Below, piece by piece: positions 52,678 to 61,147 of a DNA stretch of 64,000 nucleotides. This DNA comes from Desulfacinum hydrothermale DSM 13146. GTDB lineage: Bacteria > Desulfobacterota > Syntrophobacteria > Syntrophobacterales > DSM-9756. A model generated the notes under the pieces. The model ran no database searches, was not told where the DNA came from, and saw only the letters and a program-made list of their open reading frames with translations. Numbering within the stretch: position 1 is the first letter of the stretch; every line of letters starts with the position of its first letter. The translations under genes and the position numbers were made by a program. The stretch spans positions 1 to 64,000 of the forward strand of contig NZ_FWXF01000020.1 of assembly GCF_900176285.1 (NCBI RefSeq), written 5' to 3'.

Positions 52678-54318
52678 CTAGACCACCTTGAACTTGTACA
52701 CCTCGTTGGTGTTGGGGTCAATCACATGCACGCCGCAGGCGATGCAGGGATCGAAGGAATGGACCGTGCGGAGGATTTCCACGGGCCGCTTGGGATCGGC
52801 CACGGGAGTTCCGATGAGAGCCTCTTCCACCGGTCCCAGCTTGTTGGCCGCACAGCGCGGTCCCAGGTTCCAGGTGGAGGGAACCACCAGCTGGTAGTTG
52901 GCGATCTTCTTGTCCTTGATCTGGATCCAATGGCCCAGGGCCCCGCGAGGCACGTCGTTCAGGCCCATGCCCTCGGCCTGATCCGGCATCTCGTAAGGCT
53001 CGAAGGTCTTGGCGTCGCCCTTCTTGATGTTTTCCACCAACTGCATGATCCAGCCTTCCATGGCTTGGGCGATGATCTGGGTCTCGATGGCCCGAGCCGC
53101 CGTCCGTCCCAGGGTGGAAAAGAGGGCGTCGGCGGGAACGCCCAAGTGCTTGAGCACGCCGTCCACAACCTTCTTGGTGGGTTCGTGCCCCTTGCCGTAG
53201 GCCACCAACACGCGGGCCAGCGGTCCCACCTCCATGGGCTCTCCGTTGTAGCGCGGTGCCTTCATCCAGCTGTATTCCTTGGCCGTATCCAGCTTGGAAA
53301 ACTTGGGCTTGGTCTCGCCCTTGGCCGGATTGAGATCCTTATCCCCTTCAAACCAGCTGTGCTTGACGTGTTCGGAGATCTTGGCCGGATCCACGCCGTC
53401 CACCTTCTTGAGGTTGCGCTTGAAGATGGCCCCGCGCGGCAAGAACAGGCTTTCCGGTTCCTTGGCGCTCTGCGGAAATTCCCCGTAGGCCAGGAAGTTG
53501 GTGGTGCCGCCGATGCCGGCCCAATCCTTGTAAAACCCGGCCACCGCCAACACGTCCGGCAGATAGACGTTGTTGACGAAGTCTAGGGTCTCCTTCCACA
53601 GATAGAGGAACTCGGAGATGCGATCGGGATTGAGATCCGCCGCGCAGCTCACGCCGCCCACCACCAAGCTCTGCAGGTGCGGGTTCTTAGCGCCGAAGAC
53701 TGCGTGCATGCGGGCCGTTCGGGCCTGTTGTCGCAGGGCCTCCAGGTAGTGGGCCGCCGCGATGAGGTTCACTTCCGGCGGCAGCTTGTAGGCAGGATGG
53801 CCCCAGTAGCCGTTGGCGAAAAGACCCAGTTGGCCGCTGTCCACGAACTTTTGCAGGCGCGCCTGGACGGCCTTGAAGTCGCTGGGGCCGCTGTTTCCGG
53901 CCGGGGATACGTCGTTGGCGATCTTGGAGGCCTTGACCGGATCCGCCTTGAGGGCGCTCACCACATCCACCCAGTCCAAGGCGTGCAGGTGATAGAAGTG
54001 CACGATGTGGTCATGGAGGAACTGGGCCCCCATGAGCAGGTTGCGGATCAAGCGGGCATTGTCCGGCACCGTCACTCCCACCGCGTCGTCCACGCAGCGG
54101 ATGGACGCCAGCCCGTGCACGTAGGTACATACGCCGCAGGCGCGCTGAGTCAACAACCAGGCATCCCGGGGATCCCGGCCCTTGAGGATGATCTCCAGGC
54201 CGCGGAACAGCATGGCGCTGCTCCAGGCGTTGGTCACCTTGCCGTTGGCCACTTCCACTTCTATACGCAAATGACCCTCGATACGGGTGATCGGGTCAAC
54301 CACAATTCGTTGTGCCAT
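52678..54318 (-). CDS. hynA: [NiFe]-hydrogenase large subunit (periplasmic, group 1)
   Basis: 546 residues. L1 motif RACGVC (C61, C64) and L2 motif DPCIACGVH (C525, C528) supply the four cysteines of the Ni-Fe site. The protein ends 15 residues after His531 (VIDPNTNEVYKFKVV), the peptide removed by the maturation protease encoded downstream. It oxidises or forms H2 with the small subunit. The tight pairing with a Tat-exported small subunit puts it in the periplasm by hitch-hiking. All four ligands are Cys, so it is not the selenocysteine type. Start ATG 54318 after GGAGAGG. Confidence 0.95.
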   Translation of the reverse strand: MAQRIVVDPITRIEGHLRIEVEVANGKVTNAWSSAMLFRGLEIILKGRDPRDAWLLTQRACGVCTYVHGLASIRCVDDAVGVTVPDNARLIRNLLMGAQFLHDHIVHFYHLHALDWVDVVSALKADPVKASKIANDVSPAGNSGPSDFKAVQARLQKFVDSGQLGLFANGYWGHPAYKLPPEVNLIAAAHYLEALRQQARTARMHAVFGAKNPHLQSLVVGGVSCAADLNPDRISEFLYLWKETLDFVNNVYLPDVLAVAGFYKDWAGIGGTTNFLAYGEFPQSAKEPESLFLPRGAIFKRNLKKVDGVDPAKISEHVKHSWFEGDKDLNPAKGETKPKFSKLDTAKEYSWMKAPRYNGEPMEVGPLARVLVAYGKGHEPTKKVVDGVLKHLGVPADALFSTLGRTAARAIETQIIAQAMEGWIMQLVENIKKGDAKTFEPYEMPDQAEGMGLNDVPRGALGHWIQIKDKKIANYQLVVPSTWNLGPRCAANKLGPVEEALIGTPVADPKRPVEILRTVHSFDPCIACGVHVIDPNTNEVYKFKVV

Positions 54319-54389
54319 CTTTTTCCTCTCCTCTTCTGATCGTCGGTTCCCAAGCAGGGCTTCGGCCCCGCCTCATCCGTCCCAGGGGT

Positions 54390-55340
54390 CTAGAGCGATT
54401 CATAGAACGGGGACATGGAATCCCAGAAATCCGGCTCGCTGCAACCGATACACGGATGCCCCGCCTGCACCGGCCAGCTGGTGCCTTCGTTGAACTTGAC
54501 CTTGGGGCAGTTGTTGAAGGTCTCCGGACCCTTGCAGCCCATCTGATAGAGGCAGTAGCCCATCTTGGCTTCCTCAGAGCCCCACTCTTCCACGAACTCC
54601 CCGTTTTCGAAGTGGGACCGCCGCGGACACTGGTCGTGAACCGTCTTTCCATAGGCGAAAAGCGGCCGGTTCTTGTCGTCCAGCTCGGGAAGCTTTCCGA
54701 AGAGGAGATAATTGACAACCGTTCCGACGAAATTGATGGGATTGGGAGGGCAGCCGGGCACGTTCACCACCGGGGTCTTCAACTGATCGCCCAGGGCATC
54801 CGCCACGCCCTTGGCGCCCGTGGGGTTGGGTGCCGCCGCCTGCACGCCGCCGAAGCTGGAACAGGTGCCGATGCAGATGGTGGCCAGGGCCTTGGGACAA
54901 ACTTCCTTGGCAATATCCAGCATGGTCTTACCACCAATCATGCCGTAGATACCGTTTTCGGCCGTGGGGATGGCCCCTTCCACCACACAGATGAACTTGC
55001 CTTCGTATTTTTTCACCGTCTCCTGGAGCACTTCTTCCACGGAATGGCCCGCGGCCGCCATGATGGTTTCGTGATAGTCGACTGAGATGGTTTCCAAAAG
55101 GAGCTCATCGATCCAGGGATAGGTGTTCCGAAGGACCGCCTCCGTACACCCCGTGCACTCCGCAAAATGAAGCCAGACCACCGGCGGGCGTTGCGGGTTG
55201 GTGAGAGCTTCCGCCACCTTGGGGACAAACGAGGGAGCCAATCCCATCGTCGCCGACACCAAGGTGCAGAATTTCATGAAGTCACGCCGCGTCACACCCT
55301 TTTGCGCCAACCTTTCCTCCAAACATTCTTGTCGCTCCAT
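54390..55340 (-). CDS. hynB: [NiFe]-hydrogenase small subunit with Tat signal
   Basis: 316 residues. Twin-arginine signal [10 protein letters not shown] followed by a short hydrophobic stretch exports the heterodimer. Fe-S ligands: proximal cluster CTGC, CIGTC, PGCPPNP; distal HxxxxxxE-type segment CPRRSHFE with [10 protein letters not shown]; medial NNCPKV and [12 protein letters not shown]. No C-terminal membrane anchor, so the enzyme is soluble periplasmic, probably passing electrons to periplasmic cytochromes c. Start ATG 55340 after GGAGGAGGTG. First gene of the operon small - large - protease - hypC. Confidence 0.95.
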   Translation of the reverse strand: MERQECLEERLAQKGVTRRDFMKFCTLVSATMGLAPSFVPKVAEALTNPQRPPVVWLHFAECTGCTEAVLRNTYPWIDELLLETISVDYHETIMAAAGHSVEEVLQETVKKYEGKFICVVEGAIPTAENGIYGMIGGKTMLDIAKEVCPKALATICIGTCSSFGGVQAAAPNPTGAKGVADALGDQLKTPVVNVPGCPPNPINFVGTVVNYLLFGKLPELDDKNRPLFAYGKTVHDQCPRRSHFENGEFVEEWGSEEAKMGYCLYQMGCKGPETFNNCPKVKFNEGTSWPVQAGHPCIGCSEPDFWDSMSPFYESL

Positions 55341-56124
55341 CAAAACACCTCCTCCTGCACCATGACCAACGACCAACCCCATGATCCCATGGGCGCCCAA
55401 AGACTCCCGCCGCCATGCCCCGTGCAGGCCAACCCGAAGGGGCCCAAGGACTTTCGACCGCCGTTTCCCATCCCAGCAAGGACGGCCTGCCGCGCCCTCA
55501 GCTCTTGTGGAAACGACGCACCCCATCCCTTGTGCACAGGCTCCCGGGACATGGCACCCGTTGTTTCAACCAAGTGTGCACGGCACAGTGTGCATCTTTT
55601 CACGCAAACCCGCACCGTTCACCCTCGGGGCATCAACTCCACGCCAATCCTTCTATATCACTGGATATTCTGAGGGTCAACAAGAGATTAAATTCACAAG
55701 CACAAGCTGTGATGCCGGTTCCGTCACTAGAATGCACAATCGATCCCCCACCGCCCCTTGAGGCGGACTTGGACCTGCATCCCCGCCCAACGCGCAGAAG
55801 GAAAGGGCCAAAGCCTTGGGTCACCAGAAAGGAGATCATCTCGGAAGGAAGATTCGGATAGGAATGGGAAGCGCCCCCCAGCCAGAGAGGCGCCATGGAA
55901 CGGGTCGCATGAGCCGCAGCCGAGCACATCCACAGGCAAAGCCACCTCAGCCGCCTGCAGCAGGGAAGATCCCACGCCGCCGGCCAGAACAGCCGGGGCA
56001 GGATCGAATCGTTTCAAGCGGGCCGCGTCAGGAGCCGGCCCGAAATTCTTGCGCGACGCCCAGGGGCTCCGCCACGGGAAAAGGGCACGCCCCTTTTTCG
56101 GACAAGCTCCCCGGCGCCCGCCGC
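55341..56124. other. 784-bp intergenic stretch upstream of the hydrogenase operon
   Basis: No credible gene. It must contain the hydrogenase promoter. An AT-richer patch at about 55660-55745 includes a dyad TCACA (55694-55698) N9 TGTGA (55708-55712). No -24/-12 element with correct spacing was found there. Confidence 0.5.
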
Positions 56125-56301
56125 TCAGTTGAGGACCGCCTCTTCCAGCTTTTTCAGGATGCGGCCCGGAATGGGGTAATCGTCTTCGCTCAAATAGAGC
56201 TTGAGGATTTGCGGGTCGAACTCGATGGCCTTGGCCGCCTCTTCCACATCCACGCCCTTTTCCTGGAGCTTACTGATCACCTGAGCCTTTTCGTCGAGCA
56301 C
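56125..56301 (-). CDS. Small helical protein (58 aa), unknown
   Basis: 58 residues from GTG 56301, which has GGAGGG six bases upstream. Sequence is acidic and helical: VLDEKAQVISKLQEKGVDVE, then AAKAIEFDPQILKLYL, then IPGRILKKLEEAVLN. The alternation could form a small helix-turn-helix-like bundle, as in short regulators or antitoxins, but no partner gene is adjacent. It lies upstream of, and in line with, the hydrogenase operon but 785 bp away. Confidence 0.6.
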   Translation of the reverse strand: MLDEKAQVISKLQEKGVDVEEAAKAIEFDPQILKLYLSEDDYPIPGRILKKLEEAVLN

Positions 56302-56456
56302 CGTTTCCCTCCATCTTTCAGGTTGAACCCTGGTGTCCATGCGTTTTGGCGCCCTGTGGGCTTCAGAGCTCATTTTAGGCGTTCGCCCCGCCAGATCAAG
56401 TGAAAAAAAGGGCTTACGCGACCCCTCCAACCGCCACAGCCTTTCCCATAAACGGC

Positions 56457-56488
56457 AAAAGGCCACAGGGCATGCCCTGTGGCCTTTT
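56457..56488. terminator. Perfect 32-bp palindrome, bidirectional terminator
   Basis: AAAAGGCCACAGGGC then its exact reverse complement, so A-run, GC stem and T-run read identically on both strands. It separates the pseudo-receiver gene from the small gene at 56125. Confidence 0.85.
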
Positions 56489-56671
56489 ATTGGAAAAGGA
56501 CTCTCATTTCTCGGATCAGGAAAGAGAAGGTCGCACATTCGCTACCACGGGAAGGATCGCATCCGCCGGAATCGATTCTCCGCTCCAACAGTCATCCGAA
56601 GAACAGGAACTGTCACCAATCGCTGGAACATCCACATCCACTGGAGATCATCCACACAACCGCCACATGCG

Positions 56672-57127
56672 CTAGAGAGTCCCCTCCTTGAGAGTAGAGG
56701 CCGGAATATCCGCACCGCCCAACTTGGAACGGGGCACCGCAACCAGAACTCGATCTTCCCACACCCGCGAGAGCATCCGTTCGAAATCGATCAGATCGAA
56801 GGGCTTTTTCAGAAAACCATCCACCGCATCCAACACATCACAGGAGATGAAATCCAGATCGTAGAAGGAGATCAACACCACTCGAGCAACCACATGAGAT
56901 GATTTCAGCTTCCGCGCCAGCTCCGCCCCATTCCCGTCAGGCAAGTGATATTCCACAATGGCCAAATCAATGGGATTTTCCGATGCCAACCGCAACGCGT
57001 CACTGCCACTTGCACATGCCAACGTGCGATACCCGGCCTTGCTCAAACACTTTTCCAAAGAACGCCGGAACGGGGCTTCCGCTTCCACCAAGAGAACGCG
57101 ACGCATCACCGACAGATTCCGCTTCAT
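56672..57127 (-). CDS. Stand-alone pseudo-receiver protein (phospho-site Asp replaced by Glu)
   Basis: 151-residue response-regulator receiver domain without an output domain. Compared with the neighbouring regulator (ILIIDDEAGF...LVLLDIGLPDESG), the acidic pair DD reads EA (VLLVEAEAPF, E15/A16) and the phosphoacceptor Asp is E59 (LAIVEYHLPDGNG). The switch Thr is Ser (VVLISFYD); the conserved Lys is kept (FLKKPF). It cannot be phosphorylated normally and may mimic the active state. The C-terminal 30 residues (VLVAVPRSKLGGADIPAS) are extra. Start ATG 57127 after GGAGGCGGT. A sigma-54 promoter and two palindromic operators lie upstream. Confidence 0.85.
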   Translation of the reverse strand: MKRNLSVMRRVLLVEAEAPFRRSLEKCLSKAGYRTLACASGSDALRLASENPIDLAIVEYHLPDGNGAELARKLKSSHVVARVVLISFYDLDFISCDVLDAVDGFLKKPFDLIDFERMLSRVWEDRVLVAVPRSKLGGADIPASTLKEGTL

Positions 57128-57153
57128 ACCGCCTCCGTTCGTACATGAATAGG

Positions 57154-57169
57154 AGCAATGCGCATGCCA
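57154..57169 (-). promoter_or_regulatory. Sigma-54 (-24/-12) promoter
   Basis: Minus strand TGGCATGCGCATTGCT: GG and GC separated by exactly ten bases, one mismatch to TGGCAC-N5-TTGC. Expected transcription start is near 57143, about 16 bases before the start codon of the pseudo-receiver gene. Confidence 0.75.
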
Positions 57170-57357
57170 TTTGGAATTTTTTTTACAACAACTCGTGCAA
57201 CCCCCTTTGTTTTCTAGGATGGATCGGCCCCGCCACCTTCCCGCCGCCACGCCCCCAACGCCTCCGTGCGAACAATAGTCTTCACTTTCCCTCCCACCCG
57301 AGCCACCCAGCGGCCATGTCTCGCCCCCAAGCGCCGCTGGCAAAGCCAAAGAAGACC

Positions 57358-57404
57358 TGAAGAATATTCTTCGGCTTCCGGACGCCAAATGAAGAATAAT
57401 CTTC
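57358..57404. promoter_or_regulatory. Paired palindromic operators, likely enhancer sites
   Basis: GAAGAATATTCTTC (57358-57371, perfect palindrome) and TGAAGAATAATCTTCA (about 57389-57404). Centres are about 32 bp apart, three helical turns, and roughly 190-235 bp upstream of the -24/-12 element: the usual place for an NtrC-family activator. They lie directly after the activator gene. Confidence 0.7.
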
Positions 57405-57424
57405 ATGTGATCCCGCGGGGCCCT

Positions 57425-58810
57425 TCATCCCTCCAAGCCGTACTTTTTCATTCGATAGACCAGCACGTGCCGGGGGATGCGCAGGTAGCGGGCAGTTTTC
57501 GCTTTGTTCCTCCCGCACTTTTCGTAGGCCTTTTGGATCAGCATCCTCTCCGCCTCCTCCAGCGACAGCCCCTCCTCGGGAAGTTCCGAGAAGAAGGGCA
57601 GTTCCGGTCCGTCCCCTGGAAGGTCCGCTTGCCCGCGAAGTAGAAAGTGCAGGTGCCGCTGCAGCACCAGCTCCTCATCTTCCATGAGGACCACCCGTTC
57701 CATGGCGTTGCGAAGCTCCCGGACATTGCCCGGCCAGGAATAGGTCCGAAGCAGCTTCTGGGCATCCGGGCTGATGTCCCGAAAGCGCTTCATGTACTTG
57801 TCGTTGAGCTGTTCCAGGAAAAAGCGGGCCAAGGGGATGATGTCTTCACGCCTTTCCCGCAGGGGAGGCAGGAAAATCCTTATGGTTGCCAGGCGGAAGA
57901 AGAGATCTTTTCGAAATTCCCCCGATTCACAGGCCTCCCACAGATCCCGGTTGCACGCCGACACCACGCGGATGTCCACCTCTTTCTTTTTCGTGGAGCC
58001 CAGGGAATAGTACTCTTGTTCCTCCAAGACCCGCAGGAGCTTGGCCTGCACTTCCGCCGGGAGATCGATCACTTCGTCCAGAAAGAGGGTGCCCCCGTCC
58101 GCCGCCTCCAGCAGCCCTTGTTTGCCTTCGGCACGCGCCCCCGTGAACGCCCCCCGCTCATAACCGAACAGTTCGCTTTCGATGATGTCCGGACTGAAGA
58201 CGGCGCAATTGAGGGCTACGAAGGGATAACCCGAGCGGGGGCTGGAGCTGTGGATGAGCCGGGCAAAAAGCTCCTTGCCCACACCGCTTTCGCCCTGGAG
58301 CAGCACGCCGGCGTCGGCGCTCTGGGCGCTCTTGACCGCCAGCCTCTGCGCCTCCAGGAAGGCGGGGTGGCTTCCCACCAGCCGGTTCACTCCCTGGAGC
58401 CGTTCGACCTCCTTGCGAAGCCGGTCCACCTCGTTTCTCAAGCTGGCATTCTCCAGGGCATGGCGGACGGTCAGTTCAAACTCTTCCAGGTCCACGGGTT
58501 TGACCAGGTAGTCGAAGGCCCCTTTTCGCATGGCCTCCACCACATCCCGGACCTGTTCATAGGCGGTGACCATGACAACCGTGGGCGACGGGCGCAGCCC
58601 CTTCAAGCGCTCCAATAGATCCAGTCCGCTCTCGTCCGGAAGCCCGATATCCAGCAGGACCAGGTCGGGTTCCGTGGCCACCGCCTTTTCCAGTCCCTGG
58701 GCGCCGGTTTCCGCCTCCTCCACGCTGTAGTCCTTTTCCAGGTAGCGCCGGATAGCACCTCGAAACCCCGCCTCGTCATCGATGATGAGGATCTTTTGCT
58801 TCGCTCGCAT
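57425..58810 (-). CDS. NtrC-family sigma-54-dependent response regulator
   Basis: 461 residues. Receiver 5-120 with DD acidic pair, phospho-Asp in LVLLDIGLPDESG and Lys in YLVKPVD; AAA+ domain about 145-380 with Walker A GESGVGKE, the sigma-54 contact loop GAFTGA, Walker B GTLFLDEV and arginine-finger region; C-terminal Fis-type helix-turn-helix ending KTARYLRIPRHVLVYRMKKYG. It is probably phosphorylated by the kinase encoded upstream and activates sigma-54 promoters, most obviously the one at 57154. Start ATG 58810. Confidence 0.95.
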   Translation of the reverse strand: MRAKQKILIIDDEAGFRGAIRRYLEKDYSVEEAETGAQGLEKAVATEPDLVLLDIGLPDESGLDLLERLKGLRPSPTVVMVTAYEQVRDVVEAMRKGAFDYLVKPVDLEEFELTVRHALENASLRNEVDRLRKEVERLQGVNRLVGSHPAFLEAQRLAVKSAQSADAGVLLQGESGVGKELFARLIHSSSPRSGYPFVALNCAVFSPDIIESELFGYERGAFTGARAEGKQGLLEAADGGTLFLDEVIDLPAEVQAKLLRVLEEQEYYSLGSTKKKEVDIRVVSACNRDLWEACESGEFRKDLFFRLATIRIFLPPLRERREDIIPLARFFLEQLNDKYMKRFRDISPDAQKLLRTYSWPGNVRELRNAMERVVLMEDEELVLQRHLHFLLRGQADLPGDGPELPFFSELPEEGLSLEEAERMLIQKAYEKCGRNKAKTARYLRIPRHVLVYRMKKYGLEG

Positions 58811-58997
58811 TCAGTTTCCACATTCCGTTGGGGTGTCGTCTTCGTCATCCAAGCATGGGCGCACCCAACAACTCCATCCGGCTCACCTGGGAAAACCTTG
58901 GAATCCGTCCTGGCTGAAACAGCAGGCTTGCATCGCTGACTCCGGCCTTCGGCCTCCGATCATCGCAGGTAGCCCAAAACGGTTGCCGGCGCCCCAT

Positions 58998-60680
58998 TCA
59001 ATTCAGTCGCGTACCTCCCGGCACCTCCTCCCAGCTTCCCTTGTCCAGGGCGAAGACCACCCGGAAGGTGCTTCCTTGGCCCCTGGTGCTCTCCACTTCC
59101 ATGTGCGCGCCGTGGCGTTCCAGGATGCGGCGGCATATACTCAGGCCCAGGCCCGTGCCGTCCGCCTTCCTGGTAAAGAAGGGATCGAAGATGCGCCCTT
59201 CGTCCTCGGGCAGGATGCCCTCTCCCGTGTCTTCCACACTGAGCACCACGGCCGGCAGGTCGCGGGCAAACAGGGTCCGGACCGTCAAGGTCCCGCCCTG
59301 GGGCATGGCTTCCACGGCGTTGATCACCAGGTTCATGACCACCTGGCTGATCTGATCCGAATCCATGACCAGGTCCGGAAGGTCCTCCTGAAGCTCCATG
59401 TGGAAGTCCACCTTGGCCTTGCGCATGTGCACCTTGGAAAGGTTGTGGCAGTGGCGCACGATGTCGTTCAGGTTTCCGGAGAGGAATTGGGGTTCCCGGG
59501 GCCGGGCAAAACTCAACACCTCCCGAACAATGGTGTCGATTTTGCGCACTTCCTGGAGCAGATCCCCCAGCATCTGGCCTTGACTCGCGTCCAGATTCAG
59601 TTCCCGCTGGAGCATCTGGGCGTTGAAGTTGATGGTGGCCAGCGGGTTTCGGATCTCGTGGGCGATACCGGCCGCCAGCGTCCCCAGAGACTTCAAGCGC
59701 TCCGTTTGCTGGAGGCGCTGCTCCAGGCGTCGGGCCTCCGTTTCGTCCTTTTCGTAGTAGACGATCCGTTCCAGTCGGGACGCCAGGTTGAGAACGGGAA
59801 AGGCGTAGAACCGGTAGAACCCCCCCCACCTGGGATGGGGCCCTTCCTTTTGCACGGGCCGTTTGGACCACATGCACTCTCGGATTGGACAACCGCTGGG
59901 GGGCTCCGCTGTGGAATAGAGCACCTGCCAATAGGACGAGCCCAGAAGGTTCTTTTCGCCGTAGACCGTTTCCGTGGTCTTGTTCACCCGGAGAATACGC
60001 CCGGAGGCATCCACCAGAAAGATGCTGTGCTGGATGGCGTCAAAGCTGATCTCCAGTTCCGTCTTGGCCCGTTGGACGGATTCAAAGAGTTGGGCGTTTT
60101 CGATGGCCACCCCGATCTGCTGTCCGATCGTGGTCAAAAACTCCTTCCTGTCGGGTCGAATCTGAAGTTCTCCGTGATTGGCCACGTAAAGCAGCCCCAA
60201 GATCCCGTTTTGCGTAAAGAGCGCGATGCGGACAATCTCCTGAATCCCCTCATCGGCCATCCTGGCACGAAGCTCCGGAAAGAAAAGACGGTCCAAGGGC
60301 AGCCAGACCACGGGCGCCTTTCTTCCGGAATCGCTCAGCCACGATTCTTTGACCGGAAAGGATCGGATGCTGGAAACCAGAGCCGAAGAAAAGCCCTGCT
60401 GGGCGGCCAGGCTCATCACCCGCACCCCCTGTTCATCGGAGCGCAGCAGGTAGATGGCCCCCATCTTGAACCGCAGCGTGCGCAAAATGGCCATGAGCGA
60501 TTGATGGAGCACGTCTTCCAGGTGGGGAGAACTGTGGACGGCCGAGGAAATATCGAAAAGAATCTGCAGCTCGTTATGCTGGCGAAGGATCTTTTCCCTC
60601 AACGATGCGTCGGGGTCCGCGCGGAGTGCTCCTCCCGCGGGAAAGGATTCACCCCCCGTGTTCCAACTGGCTGATGTCAT
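58998..60680 (-). CDS. Sensor histidine kinase (GAF-PAS-HisKA-HATPase), cytoplasmic
   Basis: 560 residues, no membrane helix. GAF-like domain about 35-195, PAS about 205-320, H-box AAGIAHEIRNPLATI, then N (LVINAVEAM), G1 (VEDTGEGI), F (FDPFF) and G2 (GTGLGLS) boxes of the ATPase. The PAS carries a Cys pair in SGCPIREC, which could bind a metal or act as a redox switch; this is inference. Start ATG 60680 with AAGGAG. It is 187 bp upstream of the NtrC-type regulator on the same strand and is its likely partner. Signal: a cytoplasmic cue. Confidence 0.92.
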   Translation of the reverse strand: MTSASWNTGGESFPAGGALRADPDASLREKILRQHNELQILFDISSAVHSSPHLEDVLHQSLMAILRTLRFKMGAIYLLRSDEQGVRVMSLAAQQGFSSALVSSIRSFPVKESWLSDSGRKAPVVWLPLDRLFFPELRARMADEGIQEIVRIALFTQNGILGLLYVANHGELQIRPDRKEFLTTIGQQIGVAIENAQLFESVQRAKTELEISFDAIQHSIFLVDASGRILRVNKTTETVYGEKNLLGSSYWQVLYSTAEPPSGCPIRECMWSKRPVQKEGPHPRWGGFYRFYAFPVLNLASRLERIVYYEKDETEARRLEQRLQQTERLKSLGTLAAGIAHEIRNPLATINFNAQMLQRELNLDASQGQMLGDLLQEVRKIDTIVREVLSFARPREPQFLSGNLNDIVRHCHNLSKVHMRKAKVDFHMELQEDLPDLVMDSDQISQVVMNLVINAVEAMPQGGTLTVRTLFARDLPAVVLSVEDTGEGILPEDEGRIFDPFFTRKADGTGLGLSICRRILERHGAHMEVESTRGQGSTFRVVFALDKGSWEEVPGGTRLN

Positions 60681-61147
60681 CCATCGACTCCTTGTCAGGT
60701 CCCTGCCTTTTTCCAGCCGGTTGCATGGCACGCTTTCATGGGGGAATGAACCATCGCGACAGATCGAAAACCGTCAGCACATGGGCGCTTCTTTACGCCC
60801 TTCAGCTCTTTTCAGGCCACACTCAAAACGAACAAGACGATGCACTTGGGGCGTTACCGGCTTCTTCATGAAATCCCATTGTTAAGGACACTGCTTCTTC
60901 TACGAAGGTCCAAAGAACCCGTCCGAAAAGTGGGTCGCGACTGGACGGACAAGCGGTTCGGGAGCCGGCGCATCCCTAAAGGGAAACGCCGACACACGCG
61001 CACCCCCCGGAGTTTTTGAAATGCCGGGGCAAACCGGCCGGTTCGTTCCGGAGCCGTTCCCTTTTCCGGCCCACCTCCCGAGGACTCCTTATGGGGGGGC
61101 ATGGCGCCAGGCCCCCCGCTCGCCGCCGACGCCTACTTTCGGGCGGC
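60681..61147. other. Intergenic stretch, nothing recognised
   Basis: About 470 bp between the kinase gene and the lyase operon. Should hold the kinase promoter; TGGCACG at about 60727 lacks the matching -12 element. No gene or repeat recognised. Confidence 0.4.

Noticed and set aside
55555-55572. TGGCACCCGTTG near the hydrogenase operon as a sigma-54 promoter
   Set aside because: The -12 GC is absent and orientation is away from the operon.
58782-60674. 630-codon open frame on the plus strand
   Set aside because: Antisense shadow of the histidine kinase.
60723-60740. TGGCACG near 60727 as a sigma-54 promoter
   Set aside because: No GC at the required ten-base spacing.
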